Assembly: GCA_020425885.1 (NCBI GenBank)
Contig: JAGQRA010000184.1
Span: forward strand, 1-10,457
Reading direction: 5' to 3'
Source: Planctomycetota bacterium
Lineage (GTDB): Bacteria; Planctomycetota; UBA1135; UBA2386
DNA: 10,457 nt
The first letter of the stretch is position 1, and the number at the start of each line of letters is the position of its first letter. Positions 1 to 8,123 of the stretch are shown here, piece after piece. Both the position numbers and the translations under genes were made by a program. The notes below the pieces were generated by a model that worked only from the letters and a program-made list of their open reading frames with translations, was not told the DNA's origin and searched no databases.

Positions 1-2850
1 ACGCAGCTCGGCGCGCAGCCGTTCGACCCGGGCCAGCAGTTCGTCCTTGGCGACGCGATCGGCGAACGCGACCTCGACGCGTGGATCGGGCTGCACGGTG
101 ACCGAGGTCGCGCGCGACTCGCCCTGGAAGCGGACCGTCACCTCGTAGTCGCCGGGCAGCACCTCGCGGCCGGCGGGTGGCAGCTTCGGCTCGTCCTGCA
201 GCGCGCGGCTGGCCCCGGGGATGCCGTCGCGCTCGAGCCGCCAGATGATCCGGTTGAGCCCGAGGTGGACCTTGTGACGGAAGGTGCGGATGAGCCCGCC
301 GCCGGCATCGCGGACCTCGATCGTGACCTCGTCCTTCGGCGCCTCGTCGGCCTTCGGCTCGGTCTTCGACTCGGTTGCTTCGCCGGTGTCCTTCTTCTCC
401 GCGGCCGGCTCCGCGGCCTTCTTCTGGTCGGCGCGCTCCTCGACGCGCACCTTCTGGCGGTCCTTGTCGGGGTGCTCGAGCTCGTCGGCATTGACGATGA
501 CGTCGACGAAAGCGCCGCGTTCGCGCGTCTCGCCGCGGAACTCGTTGCCACCGGGGAAGCGCGTGCTGGGCGTCTGCGCGGTGGTCCATGCGATCGCGGG
601 CCTCACCGGAAACAGATGCAACTTGGCGGCGAGGATCTCGGGCGTGAGCTCGCGCAACGGCGTCAGCTCGTCGACGACGAACAAAGATCGGCCGTGCGTG
701 GCGACGACGAGGTCGCCGGTGCGCGGGTGCGTCGTGATCGCCATCGCCGAGCACGCCGGGATGCCGTGCCGCCAGCGCTGCCACGAATTGCCGCCGTCGA
801 AGGTGACGAACAGGCCGAACTCGGTGCCGAGCCATAGCAGATCCCGTTGCCGCGGGTCCTGTTCGATCACCAGGCAGTAGCCATCGATCGCGTCGGTGGC
901 GAGCGATGTCCAGCTGGCGCCGTAGTCGCGGGTGACGAACACGTACGGCTTCCAGTCGGCCTGACGGTGACCGTCGAAGACGGCGTAGGCCGTCGCCGCG
1001 TCGAACTTGCTGGCCTCGACGTGCGGGCACCAGGTGTTGCGCGGCAGTTCACGGATGCGATCCTCGATGCCGGTCCAGCTCTGGCCGTTGTCCCGCGTCA
1101 CGCTCAGGCGGCCGTCGTCGGTGCCGGCCCAGATGACCCCGCGCTGTACCGGGCTCGGGGCGATCGTGATGATCGTGCAATGGTTCTCGGCGCCGGTCGC
1201 GTCCAGCGACAGGCCGCCGCTCTCGTCCTGCTTCTGCCACTCGGGATTGTCGGTGCTCAGATCGGGCGAGATCACCTCCCAGCTGCCGCCGTGATCCGGG
1301 CTCCGGTGCACGAACTGGCTGCCGTAGTAGATCGTCGCGGCGTCGAAGGGATCCTGCGCGATCGCGGCGTTCCAGTTGAAGCGCAGTTCGATGCCTTCGG
1401 GAGCCGGCGGCCGGATCGATCGGCGCGAACCGGTGCGCAGATCCCAGCACACCAGCGCACCACCCTGGCTCATGGCGTAGCCCTGACGGCAATCATCCGG
1501 GAACGGCAACGTCGCGAAGCCGTCGCCGAAGCAGACCTCCTGCCAGTGCAGATTGCGGATGCCGCCGTTCTCCCAGACGTTGGACGGCCCGCGCCAGCTG
1601 CCGTTGTCCTGCAGGCCACCGTAGATGTTGAACGGCTCCTCGTCGTCTGTGGCGACGTGATAGAACTGCGCCAGCGGCAGGTTCCTGCAGAAGCGCCAGG
1701 CGCTGCCGCGGTCCTCGCTGACGTAGACGCCGCCGTCGTTGCCGAGCAGGATGCGATCGGGATCGGTGGGGTCGATCCACATCGCGTGATGATCGGGGTG
1801 CGCCGAACCCCAGCCGACGAGCCCGTCGAACGTGCGACCGCCGTCGGTCGAGACGTCGACTACCGTGTGCATGTTGTAGATGCGATTGCCGTCGCGCGGG
1901 TCGACGCGGATGTCGCAGAAGTAGAACGGGCGCGGCGCGATGTCGTCGCTGCTGTTGAGCGTGGCGAAGGTGAGGCCGCCGTCCTGGCTGCGCAGGAGCA
2001 CGCTCTTCTTGGCCTCGACGAGCGCGTAGACGATGTGGGGGTCGCTCGGCGAGATCGCCAGGCAGCTCTTGCCGAGCTCGCCGCCGGGAAGACCGTCGTC
2101 GGCGCTGAGCCGGGTCCAGGTATCGCCGCCGTCGGTAGAGCGATGAATGCCGGAACCCGGGCCGCCCGACCTGAAGGACCACGGCCAGCGGCGGTGCTGC
2201 CACATCGAGGCCATGAGCTTGTCGGGGTTGCGCGGGTCCATGACGATGTCGCAGCAGCCGGTGCGTTCGTCGACGTAGAGCACCTTCCGCCAGGTCTTGC
2301 CGCCATCGCGCGTGCGGAACAGGCCGCGGTCTTCGTTCTCGCCCCAGCTCGTGCCGAGAGCGGCGACGAAGACGGTGTCGGGATCCGAGGGATCGATGAC
2401 GATGCGATGGATCCGCTCGGTCCTCTCGAGCCCGAGGTGCGTCCACTTGCGGCCGCCGTCGCGCGTCAGGTAGACGCCGCGACCGACGCTCGCCGAATTG
2501 CGGGGGTTGCCCTCGCCGGTGCCGACCCAGACCACATCCGGCGAGCGCGGGTCGATGGCGATGGCGCCGACCGAACAGCAGTTCTGGTCGTCGAACACCG
2601 GCGCGAACGTGATCCCGGCGTCGGTCGACTTCCACACCCCGCCGCTGGCGGCTCCGGCCCAGATGATCTTGGGATCACCGGGGACGCCGGCGACGGCGCC
2701 GATGCGGCCACTGCAGACTGCCGGGCCGATACTGCGGGCCTCGAGGTCGGCGAGCAGCGTGAGGTCAATCGCCGATGGCGCGGCGTCCTGCGCGGCGAGG
2801 CTGGCCACGAACAGGGGAAGGGCGAGAGCGATCGAGGTTCTGGTGGCCAT
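1..2850 (-). CDS. Secreted Asp-box (BNR/VPS10-like) beta-propeller protein, 3' end off window
   Basis: An open frame runs from an ATG at 2850 to the left edge (950 codons, no stop reached). Residues 1-21 form a signal peptide (short Arg-containing start, hydrophobic core, LAA-Q cleavage-like site), so the protein is probably exported. Eleven Asp-box motifs of the form [ST]xDxGxx[WF] start near residues 75, 129, 180, 238, 288, 334, 378, 517, 585, 640 and 683, the pattern of the VPS10/sortilin-like, 'BNR-repeat glycosyl hydrolase' family. After the propeller comes the family's usual DLVVATHGRS segment (about residue 710), then a Lys/Glu/Ala-rich linker (about 800-842), then a beta-rich C-terminal part containing PGDYEVTVRF. 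Family members are usually about 1000-1100 residues, so roughly 50-150 residues are missing. No catalytic residues for a glycosidase can be identified. Members are typically annotated only by repeat type, and substrate and function are unknown. An AGGAG lies about 20 nt before the start, too far to be a normal ribosome site. Confidence 0.9.
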   Translation of the reverse strand, partial: MATRTSIALALPLFVASLAAQDAAPSAIDLTLLADLEARSIGPAVCSGRIGAVAGVPGDPKIIWAGAASGGVWKSTDAGITFAPVFDDQNCCSVGAIAIDPRSPDVVWVGTGEGNPRNSASVGRGVYLTRDGGRKWTHLGLERTERIHRIVIDPSDPDTVFVAALGTSWGENEDRGLFRTRDGGKTWRKVLYVDERTGCCDIVMDPRNPDKLMASMWQHRRWPWSFRSGGPGSGIHRSTDGGDTWTRLSADDGLPGGELGKSCLAISPSDPHIVYALVEAKKSVLLRSQDGGLTFATLNSSDDIAPRPFYFCDIRVDPRDGNRIYNMHTVVDVSTDGGRTFDGLVGWGSAHPDHHAMWIDPTDPDRILLGNDGGVYVSEDRGSAWRFCRNLPLAQFYHVATDDEEPFNIYGGLQDNGSWRGPSNVWENGGIRNLHWQEVCFGDGFATLPFPDDCRQGYAMSQGGALVCWDLRTGSRRSIRPPAPEGIELRFNWNAAIAQDPFDAATIYYGSQFVHRSPDHGGSWEVISPDLSTDNPEWQKQDESGGLSLDATGAENHCTIITIAPSPVQRGVIWAGTDDGRLSVTRDNGQSWTGIEDRIRELPRNTWCPHVEASKFDAATAYAVFDGHRQADWKPYVFVTRDYGASWTSLATDAIDGYCLVIEQDPRQRDLLWLGTEFGLFVTFDGGNSWQRWRHGIPACSAMAITTHPRTGDLVVATHGRSLFVVDELTPLRELTPEILAAKLHLFPVRPAIAWTTAQTPSTRFPGGNEFRGETRERGAFVDVIVNADELEHPDKDRQKVRVEERADQKKAAEPAAEKKDTGEATESKTEPKADEAPKDEVTIEVRDAGGGLIRTFRHKVHLGLNRIIWRLERDGIPGASRALQDEPKLPPAGREVLPGDYEVTVRFQGESRATSVTVQPDPRVEVAFADRVAKDELLARVERLRAELR

Positions 2851-2949
2851 TGTGCGGCACCATACTTATGGCTCCTGTGGGTTGCAGCGACGTTCCACCG
2901 CGACGTAGCCGACGGGCAACGACCGTTCGGGCTCTGCGCTTCCGCCGCC
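2851..2949. other. Divergent intergenic region, expected to hold both promoters
   Basis: These 99 bp separate the divergently read Asp-box gene (minus) and the small lipoprotein gene (plus), so promoters for both should lie here or overlap the coding starts. It contains a short AT-rich stretch around 2861-2869, unusual for this window, but I could not pair it with a convincing -35 element on either strand. No Shine-Dalgarno sequence is correctly spaced for either start. Confidence 0.4.
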
Positions 2950-3288
2950 ATGTCCGGGACACGCCGCTTCGTCACTCTGCTCGCCGTTCTCTCTCTCGGC
3001 CTTGGCAGCGGTGGATGCACGCTGGTCAAGCCGGTCGTGGGGGCCGTGACCGGGCCCGTCTACGCCGTCGCGGCCATTGCCAGCGGCAGCAATGGCAACC
3101 TCGGGTGCTGCTGCGATGGTCGAGCCATCTGCGCGATCCTGGTCGCGGGTTCCGCGGTCGGCGCCGTTGCCGGGCTCGTTACCGGAATCATCAGCGACAT
3201 CCAGGTACTGAACGGCCGTGCGCACGACCCGGTGAACAACTGGTGGCAGCCCTTCGAGACGAACACCTCGTCGACGGGGCACTGGTAG
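2950..3288 (+). CDS. Small Cys-rich putative lipoprotein, function unknown
   Basis: The 112-residue product begins with two arginines (5-6) and a hydrophobic stretch (7-19), ending in GSGGC with Cys23. This is a plausible but imperfect lipobox, since position -3 is Ser and not Leu. The rest has two Gly/Ala/Val-rich hydrophobic segments (about 29-45 and 59-82) around a Cys-Cys-Cys-Asp-Gly motif at 53-57 with another Cys at 61. The C-terminal tail is polar and aromatic (NNWWQPFETN). It could be an envelope lipoprotein with membrane-inserted hairpins. I do not recognise a named family. This ATG was chosen because the signal peptide follows it directly. The same frame stays open far upstream, but that stretch is antisense to the Asp-box gene. 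No Shine-Dalgarno sequence is visible. It is the only plus-strand gene supported here and ends 37 bp from the convergent OsmC gene. Confidence 0.75.
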   Translation: MSGTRRFVTLLAVLSLGLGSGGCTLVKPVVGAVTGPVYAVAAIASGSNGNLGCCCDGRAICAILVAGSAVGAVAGLVTGIISDIQVLNGRAHDPVNNWWQPFETNTSSTGHW

Positions 3289-3290
3289 GG

Positions 3291-3325
3291 GGCTGGAGAA
3301 AGGAAGCGGGTTCGGTACTCCAGCC
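3291..3325. terminator. Inverted repeat in convergent gap, possible bidirectional terminator
   Basis: GGCTGGAG at 3291-3298 is exactly complementary to CTCCAGCC at 3318-3325, with a 19-nt loop. The repeat fills nearly the whole 37-bp gap between the stop of the plus-strand lipoprotein gene (3288) and the stop of the minus-strand OsmC gene (3326). Position between two convergent stop codons suggests a shared terminator. Neither strand has a following T-tract and the loop is long, so classic intrinsic termination is doubtful. Confidence 0.35.
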
Positions 3326-3733
3326 TCAGCTGTCCCAGCGGATCTCGATCGTGGCCGCGATGTCCGGATGCAGGCTCTTGTGGACCGGACAGCTGCGGGC
3401 GGCGGCCTCGAGCAGCTTCTTCTGATCGGCGGTGTAGTTGCCCGGGATCGTGAGCTTGACCGGCAGCCGGCCGATGCGTCGCGGGGTCGCATTCATGTGC
3501 TTCTCGACTTCGACGCCGGCGCCTTCGAGTCCGAGTCCGTGACGCCGGCCGACGATCGCCATCGTCGTCAGGATGCAGGTCCCGAGCGCGGTGGCCACGA
3601 GGTCGGTAGGCGAGAAGTAGCGACCGAGACCTTCGTTGTCCTTCGGTGCGTCGGTCGACAGGTTCGAATCGGACGGGCCGTGGGTCGCCTTGCAGCATAG
3701 ATCGCCCTGATAGGCAGCAGTGATGGTCACCAT
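3326..3733 (-). CDS. OsmC-family protein (peroxiredoxin-like)
   Basis: This is a complete 135-residue member of the OsmC/Ohr/YhfA superfamily. Known members reduce organic hydroperoxides with a reactive cysteine pair in the cytoplasm as dimers. Both expected cysteines are present: Cys53 in the helix of SPTDLVATALGTC and Cys115 in SCPVHKSLHPD. An acidic residue, Asp44, sits where many relatives have the Glu that contacts the catalytic Arg, and Arg38 is nearby. The segment TDAPKDNEG followed by FSPTDL marks the general OsmC-like subfamily, not the Ohr branch. Two adjacent extra cysteines (13-14) are seen near the N-terminus. The length is normal. The ATG at 3733 lies 3 bp after the stop of the TerB/J-domain gene, so co-transcription and coupled translation are likely. 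No Shine-Dalgarno sequence is evident. Peroxidase activity is inferred from family membership; the substrate is unknown. Confidence 0.93.
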   Translation of the reverse strand: MVTITAAYQGDLCCKATHGPSDSNLSTDAPKDNEGLGRYFSPTDLVATALGTCILTTMAIVGRRHGLGLEGAGVEVEKHMNATPRRIGRLPVKLTIPGNYTADQKKLLEAAARSCPVHKSLHPDIAATIEIRWDS

Positions 3734-3736
3734 GGA

Positions 3737-4651
3737 TCAGTGGGAGTTGAGGGTCTCGTAGGCGCGCTGGATCTCCTGGAAGCGTTCCGTGGCTTCGCGC
3801 TGGGCCACGGGACCGAGGTGGGTGTGCGCGTCGGGATGGAACCGCTTCACCAGTTCACGGTGGCGGCGGCGAATCAGGTCGGGGGTCGCGTTGTCGGGCA
3901 GGCCCAGCGCCTCGAATGCCTGTCGGCGCTTGTCGAGCGCGGCTCCGGGGCGGGTCGGCTGGCCGTGCTGCTCGCCGCGCAGCGCCTGCGCTCGCGCCAG
4001 GTGGAACAGCATGCGAGCGCGCGGTCCCGGAATGCCGAGTCCCTTGCTGACCTCCTGCAGGGCCGAATGCTCCGTCGGATCGAACCTGCCGTCGGCGAAG
4101 GCGACGAGGCAGCACCAGCAGAACAGGGTGTCGAGCTCGCCGTCGTCGAGGCCGGTGGCGATGCGCGCGGCGAGGCCGGCGCGGTCGTTGACCTGCAGTC
4201 GTTGGGTCTCCCAGAGTCGCAGTTCCTCGCCGTGGATCGGTTCGGCGAAGCGCTCGAGCACGAAGTGGCGGATGGTCGCCCGTTCGCGCTGACTCATCGG
4301 GCCATCGGCATCGGCGACCGCGACCAGCAGGTAGTAGATGCGCCGCGGCAGCGATGCGCGCTGGAAGGCGCGATTGGCCGCATCGCCGAAGGAACGGTGG
4401 GCATGCACCTCCCTGGTCAGCAATCGGACGGTGGGACCGATCGAACCGATCGCCAACAGGAAGCCGCCGACGCCGAGCAGCACGGCCAGCGGTCCGGCCA
4501 CGCGCCCGGTGCCGACGAGCAGCAACAGCGCGATACCGATCGCGACTCGACCGTACCAGTACTGGGGCTTGCTGCGCAGCATGCGAGCCGCGCACGGTAG
4601 CCAGTCGGCCCGGCGGTCGCGAGCTGGATGGGCGGCGCGAGCAATCGGCAT
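3737..4651 (-). CDS. Membrane-anchored TerB/J-domain (DjlA-like) co-chaperone
   Basis: The frame encodes 304 residues. A hydrophobic region at about 36-72 is long enough for two short membrane segments or a hairpin. A TerB-like helical domain follows (about 103-222), with the paired acidic turns VADADG (112-117) and AFADGRFDPTEH (184-195) typical of this fold. The end is a J domain (about 242-302) with the HPD motif at 272-274 that stimulates the ATPase of DnaK-type Hsp70. The order membrane segment, TerB, J domain is that of DjlA, so the likely role is recruiting DnaK to the inner membrane. The start is uncertain. The ATG at 4651 is 16 bp after the upstream stop. Met24 at 4582 directly precedes the membrane part, and the 23 extra residues are Arg/Ala-rich with more A/T at third codon positions than the rest, so the shorter 281-residue form is equally plausible. 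The gene is followed 3 bp later by the OsmC gene. Confidence 0.88.
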   Translation of the reverse strand: MPIARAAHPARDRRADWLPCAARMLRSKPQYWYGRVAIGIALLLLVGTGRVAGPLAVLLGVGGFLLAIGSIGPTVRLLTREVHAHRSFGDAANRAFQRASLPRRIYYLLVAVADADGPMSQRERATIRHFVLERFAEPIHGEELRLWETQRLQVNDRAGLAARIATGLDDGELDTLFCWCCLVAFADGRFDPTEHSALQEVSKGLGIPGPRARMLFHLARAQALRGEQHGQPTRPGAALDKRRQAFEALGLPDNATPDLIRRRHRELVKRFHPDAHTHLGPVAQREATERFQEIQRAYETLNSH

Positions 4652-4667
4652 CGACCGCCGCTTCGCG

Positions 4668-7600
4668 CTACTTCGGTGCGACGACCACGGTCACGGCGGG
4701 CTCGTTGGCGATGACGCGGCGCTGCAGCAGCGTGCCGGCCCGACCGTGATTGACGCGGAAGTCCCAGGTTCCGGGGCAGAGCGGGCCGAGTTCATAGCAG
4801 CCAGCGGCCTGGCGTTCGACGAGCAGCATGGCGGGCAGCCAGGGGCCGTCGTTGCAGCGGGCGGTCAGGCTGGCACCCGCCAGCGGGCGGCCGTGGTCAT
4901 CGACGGCATGCACCGTCGTGCGGGCGCCGTGGGTCAGCGTGAGCACGAACTCGGTCGGCCCGGAGGGGTCGATCTCGCGAACTTCACTGGCACCCGGGGC
5001 GAGGCCCGGCGCGCGGCCGACGACGCGGGCAGCTCCGCTCGGCATGCCGCCGAACCACGCCCGTCCCGAAGCGTCGGTCGTCGCCAGGCCGAGTGATCCG
5101 AGCGGTCGCCCCTCGGCATCGACGAGGAGCACCGTCGCGCCGAGGATCGGCGAGCCACCGTCGGTGGTCACCAGCACGGATGCCGTCGCGGCCGGCCGGG
5201 CGCGCAGCACGACCGGCGCGCTCGTCGTGCCGGCGAGGATGCGGATCCCCCGCTGCGTCGCGGCGCCGTCTCGCTGGCCGAGGCTCTCCGCCGCCACCAC
5301 GCCGTAGGTGCCGTCGCCGAGGCCCGAGAACGTGAACCCACCCGCGGCATCCGTCAGGGTCATGCCGAACATGTCGTCACGTTCGGGAGCGTCTTCGTTG
5401 ACGAGTCGCACCAGCGCGGCCCGCAGCGGTTCACCGGTTGCCGCATCGAGCACCGTGCCGAGCAGTTGGCCACCGGGCAGCTCGATCTGCGAGGTGTGTT
5501 CGGTCTTGCCGGCTGGGAACTCGATCGACTGCGGCGATCCCACCGGCGCCAGCGTCAGTCCACTGCGGATGCGCACCTCGTAGGTGCCGGGCTCGATGTT
5601 GCCGATGATCGCCTTGCCATTCGAGAACACGGTGGCCCGAAGTCGGCCGGTCGAGGACGTCGCCTCGAGGATGCCGCTCGGCAACGGCTGGCCGCCGATC
5701 TCGACGGTGATGGCCCAGCGCGTGCCGACGACCAGATCCTCGGCATCGAGTTTGACCTCGCTGCTCTCGCCGGCACGAACGGTGCAGCGCTGCGACACGA
5801 CCGAAGACGAGATCTTCTGCATCAGCTTGCCGAGGTCGAGGCCTTGACCCGGCCGGAAGCTCTGCGTGCCGATGCTGCCGAAGATCCCGTTCGGCATCGC
5901 CTGCACCACGTACGGACCGGGATCGAGGTTCTCGATGCGGAAGGTGCCGTCCTCGGCGATGTCGGCGCCGAACGACATCTGGGTCTGTTGATGCTGCGCC
6001 ATCAGCATGAAGTCGTGCACGTGATTACCGCGCCCCGGCAGCAGCACGCCCTCGATGGTGCCGCCGTGGCCCAAGGTGATGGCGACACCCTCCACGGTGG
6101 CCCCGACTTCGAGCTCGAGACGCTCGCTGCGACCGCTGGCATAGCCGTCGGCGCTGGCGAGGAGCTGCAGCCGTTTCGGCGGCAGCGGGCCGAGCAGGAA
6201 TCGTCCGTCGGCATCCGTTCGCGTGTTGATGGTCGCGCCGCCGAACATGGCCAGCATCGGATTGTCCGCCATCGCCCCCTGGCGCCGCCGCACCAGGGCG
6301 CCCCGTACCGGAACACCGCCCTCGTCCTGGACGATGCCGCTCACCATCGCGCCGCGCACGAGGCGGAGCGTGCCGACATCGACATCGCCGTCCTCGAACC
6401 GGACATCGACGCTTTCCGTGCTGCGGCCCTCGGCCTCGACCTCGAGCGTGTAGCTGCCGGGAGCAATGCCGGTGAGCGCGAAGCTGCCGTCCGACTCGGT
6501 GATCGCGACCTGGTGAATCGGCGCGCGAATGACCAGGAACATGGTCTTCAACACCTTGATGCCGAAGGACCCGATCGGCGCATCGTCCTCGTCGGCGACG
6601 ACCCGACCGCGGATCGCGCCGAGTTCGGCCAGGGTGATGTCGACATCGGTGTCGCCCATGCGTATCCCCTTGGTGAAGGTCGCGGCATAGTCCGGATGGC
6701 CGGCGACGACCAGGAACTCGCCGTCATCGGCGAGCCCCGACAGTCGGTAGCGGCCCTCGGCATCGGTCCTGACCCCGCTCTCGGCCACCTGGGCGAGATG
6801 GGCCGAGCCGAGCTGTTCGGCCATGTCGCCCAGCAACGGGATCTCGGTGGCCGGGTGGTGGGCGACGGCGGCGGCGGCCAACGGCTTGCCATCGGGGGAC
6901 AGGACGCGGCCCGTCACCACTCCGCCTTCGCGCAGGACCAGCTCGACGTTCTGCGGTTCGCTCCTGGCGTCGAGATCGATCGTCGCATCGGCGGCGGTGT
7001 AGCCGGATGCCATCGCCTCGACGTGGACCCGGGTCGGTTCGATGCTCGGAATAACGCAGGTGCCGTCGGCCGCGGTGTGACCCCGCCGGCTCTGCAGCTG
7101 CGGGAACATCGAGGTCCCGCCTTCCTCGGCGGCCCGCACCGCGACCATGGCTTCGGCGATGCCCGCGCCGGCTTCGTCCACGACCGCCACGCGCAGCGAA
7201 GCCGCGTTCTGCACGGCCAATGCGACCTCACGGGTCTCGCCGGCGACCAGCGGCTGCTGTCTGGCGAAGGCGAAGGCCTGCTCGCCCTCGGCCATCAACA
7301 CGACGGTCGCGCCCGGGATCAGGCCGCCGAACTCGAACGTCAGCTCGGCATCCGGTTCGGTCCTGAGCCGTCCCATGCTCACCATGGCGCCGAGGAACGA
7401 GCGCATGTCGCGCAGCATCGACATCGGATCGGGCTCGAGCATCGCGCGCAGCGCGGTGATCGCGCCGGCCCGCTCGCCGAACAGCCTGCCGCGGATGCAG
7501 GCGCCGAGCATCGGTGCGAGGACCACGTTCGATGCCGTGCCCGTGGTCGGGACGTGCACGAGCTCCGGGGTCGGCAGCGTGTAGAGTTCGTGTTCGAGCG

Positions 7601-8066
7601 TCAGTCGCAGATGACGGATCGGCGCGCGCAGCGTGAAGTTGCCCTGGTTGTCGACGCTCGCGCTCGCGATCGGATCGCCGACCAGGACGAATGCCGGCGC
7701 CTGACCACGCTGGTTCAGACCTCGCATCATGACGGCGGAGCTGTCGGTCGGTTCGCCGCGGTAGGCGACGACGCGAACGTCATCGAGTCGCGGACAGCGG
7801 CGATCGCCGAGCACGAGTCCTTCGACGAGGTATGGCGCCGGATCGACCGGTTGCGGCGTCACGTCTTCGCGGCTGCCGCCGTCCACCGCGGCGGGGCCGC
7901 TGCTCGGCTCCGCCGGTGTCACCGCGCCGGCGTCGCCGTTCGTGGCAACATCTTCCGGCGTCGAGCCGGGGCTCGGCGCCGCGCCGGGTTCGATGCCGCG
8001 CCACAGCAACAAGGCGACCAGAACTGCGACTGCCAGGACGAGGGCGAGCGGGAGCAGGCGTTGCAT
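4668..8066 (-). CDS. Membrane-anchored protein with about eleven carboxypeptidase-regulatory-like repeats
   Basis: The 1132-residue product has an N-terminal anchor (Arg3, then hydrophobic residues 4-22), a Pro/Ser/Gly-rich spacer to about 78, and then successive beta-sandwich repeats to the end. Repeat units begin near residues 80, 187, 290, 382, 484, 572, 669, 785, 866, 960 and 1047. A typical unit opens with GxVxGxVxDxxGxPLxxAxV, has a [TS]DAxGxF/Y turn (for example 434-439, 524-528, 617-622, 996-1001), and closes with GLxPGxYxLxVxAxGY. This is the CarboxypepD_reg / transthyretin-like fold. No peptidase domain or metal-binding motif is present, so the repeats probably serve as a structural or adhesive module outside the cytoplasmic membrane. 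The function is unknown. An ATG with a signal anchor supports the start, and there is no Shine-Dalgarno sequence. It is the first gene of a probable three-gene unit with the TerB/J-domain and OsmC genes, and lies 57 bp after the EamA gene. Confidence 0.92.
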   Translation of the reverse strand: MQRLLPLALVLAVAVLVALLLWRGIEPGAAPSPGSTPEDVATNGDAGAVTPAEPSSGPAAVDGGSREDVTPQPVDPAPYLVEGLVLGDRRCPRLDDVRVVAYRGEPTDSSAVMMRGLNQRGQAPAFVLVGDPIASASVDNQGNFTLRAPIRHLRLTLEHELYTLPTPELVHVPTTGTASNVVLAPMLGACIRGRLFGERAGAITALRAMLEPDPMSMLRDMRSFLGAMVSMGRLRTEPDAELTFEFGGLIPGATVVLMAEGEQAFAFARQQPLVAGETREVALAVQNAASLRVAVVDEAGAGIAEAMVAVRAAEEGGTSMFPQLQSRRGHTAADGTCVIPSIEPTRVHVEAMASGYTAADATIDLDARSEPQNVELVLREGGVVTGRVLSPDGKPLAAAAVAHHPATEIPLLGDMAEQLGSAHLAQVAESGVRTDAEGRYRLSGLADDGEFLVVAGHPDYAATFTKGIRMGDTDVDITLAELGAIRGRVVADEDDAPIGSFGIKVLKTMFLVIRAPIHQVAITESDGSFALTGIAPGSYTLEVEAEGRSTESVDVRFEDGDVDVGTLRLVRGAMVSGIVQDEGGVPVRGALVRRRQGAMADNPMLAMFGGATINTRTDADGRFLLGPLPPKRLQLLASADGYASGRSERLELEVGATVEGVAITLGHGGTIEGVLLPGRGNHVHDFMLMAQHQQTQMSFGADIAEDGTFRIENLDPGPYVVQAMPNGIFGSIGTQSFRPGQGLDLGKLMQKISSSVVSQRCTVRAGESSEVKLDAEDLVVGTRWAITVEIGGQPLPSGILEATSSTGRLRATVFSNGKAIIGNIEPGTYEVRIRSGLTLAPVGSPQSIEFPAGKTEHTSQIELPGGQLLGTVLDAATGEPLRAALVRLVNEDAPERDDMFGMTLTDAAGGFTFSGLGDGTYGVVAAESLGQRDGAATQRGIRILAGTTSAPVVLRARPAATASVLVTTDGGSPILGATVLLVDAEGRPLGSLGLATTDASGRAWFGGMPSGAARVVGRAPGLAPGASEVREIDPSGPTEFVLTLTHGARTTVHAVDDHGRPLAGASLTARCNDGPWLPAMLLVERQAAGCYELGPLCPGTWDFRVNHGRAGTLLQRRVIANEPAVTVVVAPK

Positions 8067-8081
8067 GGGCCCAGGGTAGCC

Positions 8082-8096
8082 GAACGGTATCCGTTC
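8082..8096. promoter_or_regulatory. 15-bp palindrome between EamA and repeat-protein genes, candidate operator
   Basis: GAACGG at 8082-8087 and CCGTTC at 8091-8096 are perfect inverted repeats around a 3-nt centre. The element lies inside the 57-bp gap, ending 15 bp before the ATG of the repeat-protein gene and downstream of the EamA stop. It could be an operator for a dimeric regulator of the downstream unit, or a small hairpin ending the transport operon. The stem is only 6 bp with no T-tract on the minus strand, so termination is less likely. A chance match is possible. Confidence 0.3.
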
Positions 8097-8123
8097 CCGT
8101 CGACCTGCATTCCTGCCTCGATG

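Noticed and set aside
1493..2635. A 380-codon minus-strand open frame within the Asp-box gene.
   Set aside because: It is out of frame with the eleven Asp-boxes and its translation is extremely Arg-rich, a typical frame-shadow composition.
2851..2949. A sigma-70-type promoter built from TTGCAG at 2882-2887 or from the AT-rich stretch at 2861-2869.
   Set aside because: No acceptable second element at the right spacing was found on either strand.
847..3288. An 813-codon plus-strand open frame.
   Set aside because: Its first 2 kb lie antisense to the Asp-box gene, whose reading frame carries eleven recognisable motifs. The translation is Arg/Ala/Val/Asp-rich without domains. Only the last 112 codons, from the ATG at 2950, look real.
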